From an uncultured Oscillospiraceae bacterium (GTDB lineage: Bacteria > Bacillota > Clostridia > Oscillospirales > Ruminococcaceae), in contig USBI01000030.1 in assembly GCA_900552945.1 (NCBI GenBank), positions 1-21,095 of the forward strand: DNA of 21,095 nucleotides, in the 5' to 3' direction. The position numbers were made by a program, and so were the translations under genes. This document shows, in pieces, positions 20,845 through 21,095 of this stretch (position 1 is the stretch's first letter; every line of letters starts with the position of its first letter). The notes beneath the pieces were generated by a model. It was not told where the DNA came from. It ran no database searches and worked only from the letters and a program-made list of their open reading frames with translations.

Positions 20845-21095
20845 ATGTCACAAATTGCTGTTAATCGGTTGACCTATTGCTACGAAGGAAGTTTTGACCC
20901 GGTTTTTGAACAGGTGACTCTTACGTTGGATACAAGCTGGAAGCTCGGGCTGATCGGGCGCAATGGAAGGGGAAAGACCACCTTTTTGAAACTGCTCTGC
21001 GGTGAATTGGATGCACACGGTGCGATTTCCGCTTGCGCAGAGTTTGAGTACTTTCCGTATTTGGTTTCGGATCCGTCAAAAACCGGGCAAGAACT
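20845..21095 (+). CDS. ABC-F family ATPase, 5' part (Lsa-like ribosome protection protein)
   Basis: The first 83 codons of a gene that runs off the window. ABC-F proteins have two ATPase domains and no membrane part. Antibiotic-resistance members (Lsa, Vga, Msr, VmlR) bind the ribosomal E site and dislodge drugs acting on the peptidyl-transferase centre. The N-terminus (SQIAVNRLTYCYEGSFDPVFEQVTL, then WKLGLIGRNGRGKTTFLKLL) matches Lsa-type proteins best: Walker A GRNGRGKTT is at about residues 38-46, and FEYFPYLV corresponds to the conserved region after it. The ATG follows GGAGG (20833-20837) by seven bases. Resistance rather than a housekeeping translation role (EttA/Uup types) is inferred from the N-terminal similarity and from the attenuator upstream. 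The diagnostic interdomain linker is beyond the window edge. Confidence 0.85.
   Translation, partial: MSQIAVNRLTYCYEGSFDPVFEQVTLTLDTSWKLGLIGRNGRGKTTFLKLLCGELDAHGAISACAEFEYFPYLVSDPSKTGQE

Overview
The window looks like a Gram-positive, low-to-mid GC anaerobe of the class Clostridia, most likely an Oscillospiraceae-type gut bacterium. The family level is a guess. The signs are a single-chain glycyl-tRNA synthetase, near-perfect AGGAGG ribosome binding sites, frequent TTG/GTG starts, a dTDP-rhamnose/ABC-transporter wall-polysaccharide cluster, an XRE regulator with a membrane tail, and an Lsa-like ABC-F gene behind an attenuator. Bases 1-27 are not biological: they are the end of an Illumina Nextera (Tn5) adapter, so the left edge is a contig end.

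Layout. 28-378 (-) is the N-terminal part of an NADP-type glutamate dehydrogenase, cut by the adapter. 379-817 is a divergent regulatory region. 818-2203 (+) is glyS. 2315-15717 (+) is a tightly packed run of 14 genes with no clear terminator inside it: rfbA-rfbD-rfbB-rfbC (dTDP-L-rhamnose synthesis), an ABC-2 permease and its ATPase (polysaccharide export), a 730-residue tandem glycosyltransferase, a DUF2142 membrane protein, a GT2, a DPM1-like GT2 overlapping a DUF2304 gene, two more GT2 rhamnosyltransferase-like genes, and fabD. A branched terminator follows fabD. 16012-16488 (+) is a membrane-tailed XRE regulator, convergent with rmuC (16635-17954, -) across a bidirectional terminator. 18188-19426 (-) is a UroD/methyltransferase-superfamily gene, divergent from an AraC regulator (19607-20458, +). 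The window ends in the 5' part of an ABC-F ribosome-protection-type gene (20845 onward).

How the genes fit together. The rfb enzymes make dTDP-L-rhamnose. The GT2 and tandem GT proteins probably build a rhamnose-rich chain on a lipid carrier in the cytoplasm, and the permease/ATPase pair exports it. The DPM1-like GT2, DUF2304 and DUF2142 proteins resemble in type the GacI-GacJ-GacL side-chain module of streptococcal group A carbohydrate, which suggests that the exported chain is decorated outside the membrane. No chain-initiating transferase, flippase or ligase is in view.

The most striking regulatory element is the roughly 240-base leader of the ABC-F gene. It has a consensus promoter, a six-codon upstream ORF (MISISF) with its own strong ribosome binding site, a tetraloop hairpin, a 10-bp pairing between the end of the upstream ORF and a downstream segment, and an intrinsic terminator immediately before the ABC-F start. 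This is the layout of an antibiotic-sensing, ribosome-mediated transcription attenuator.
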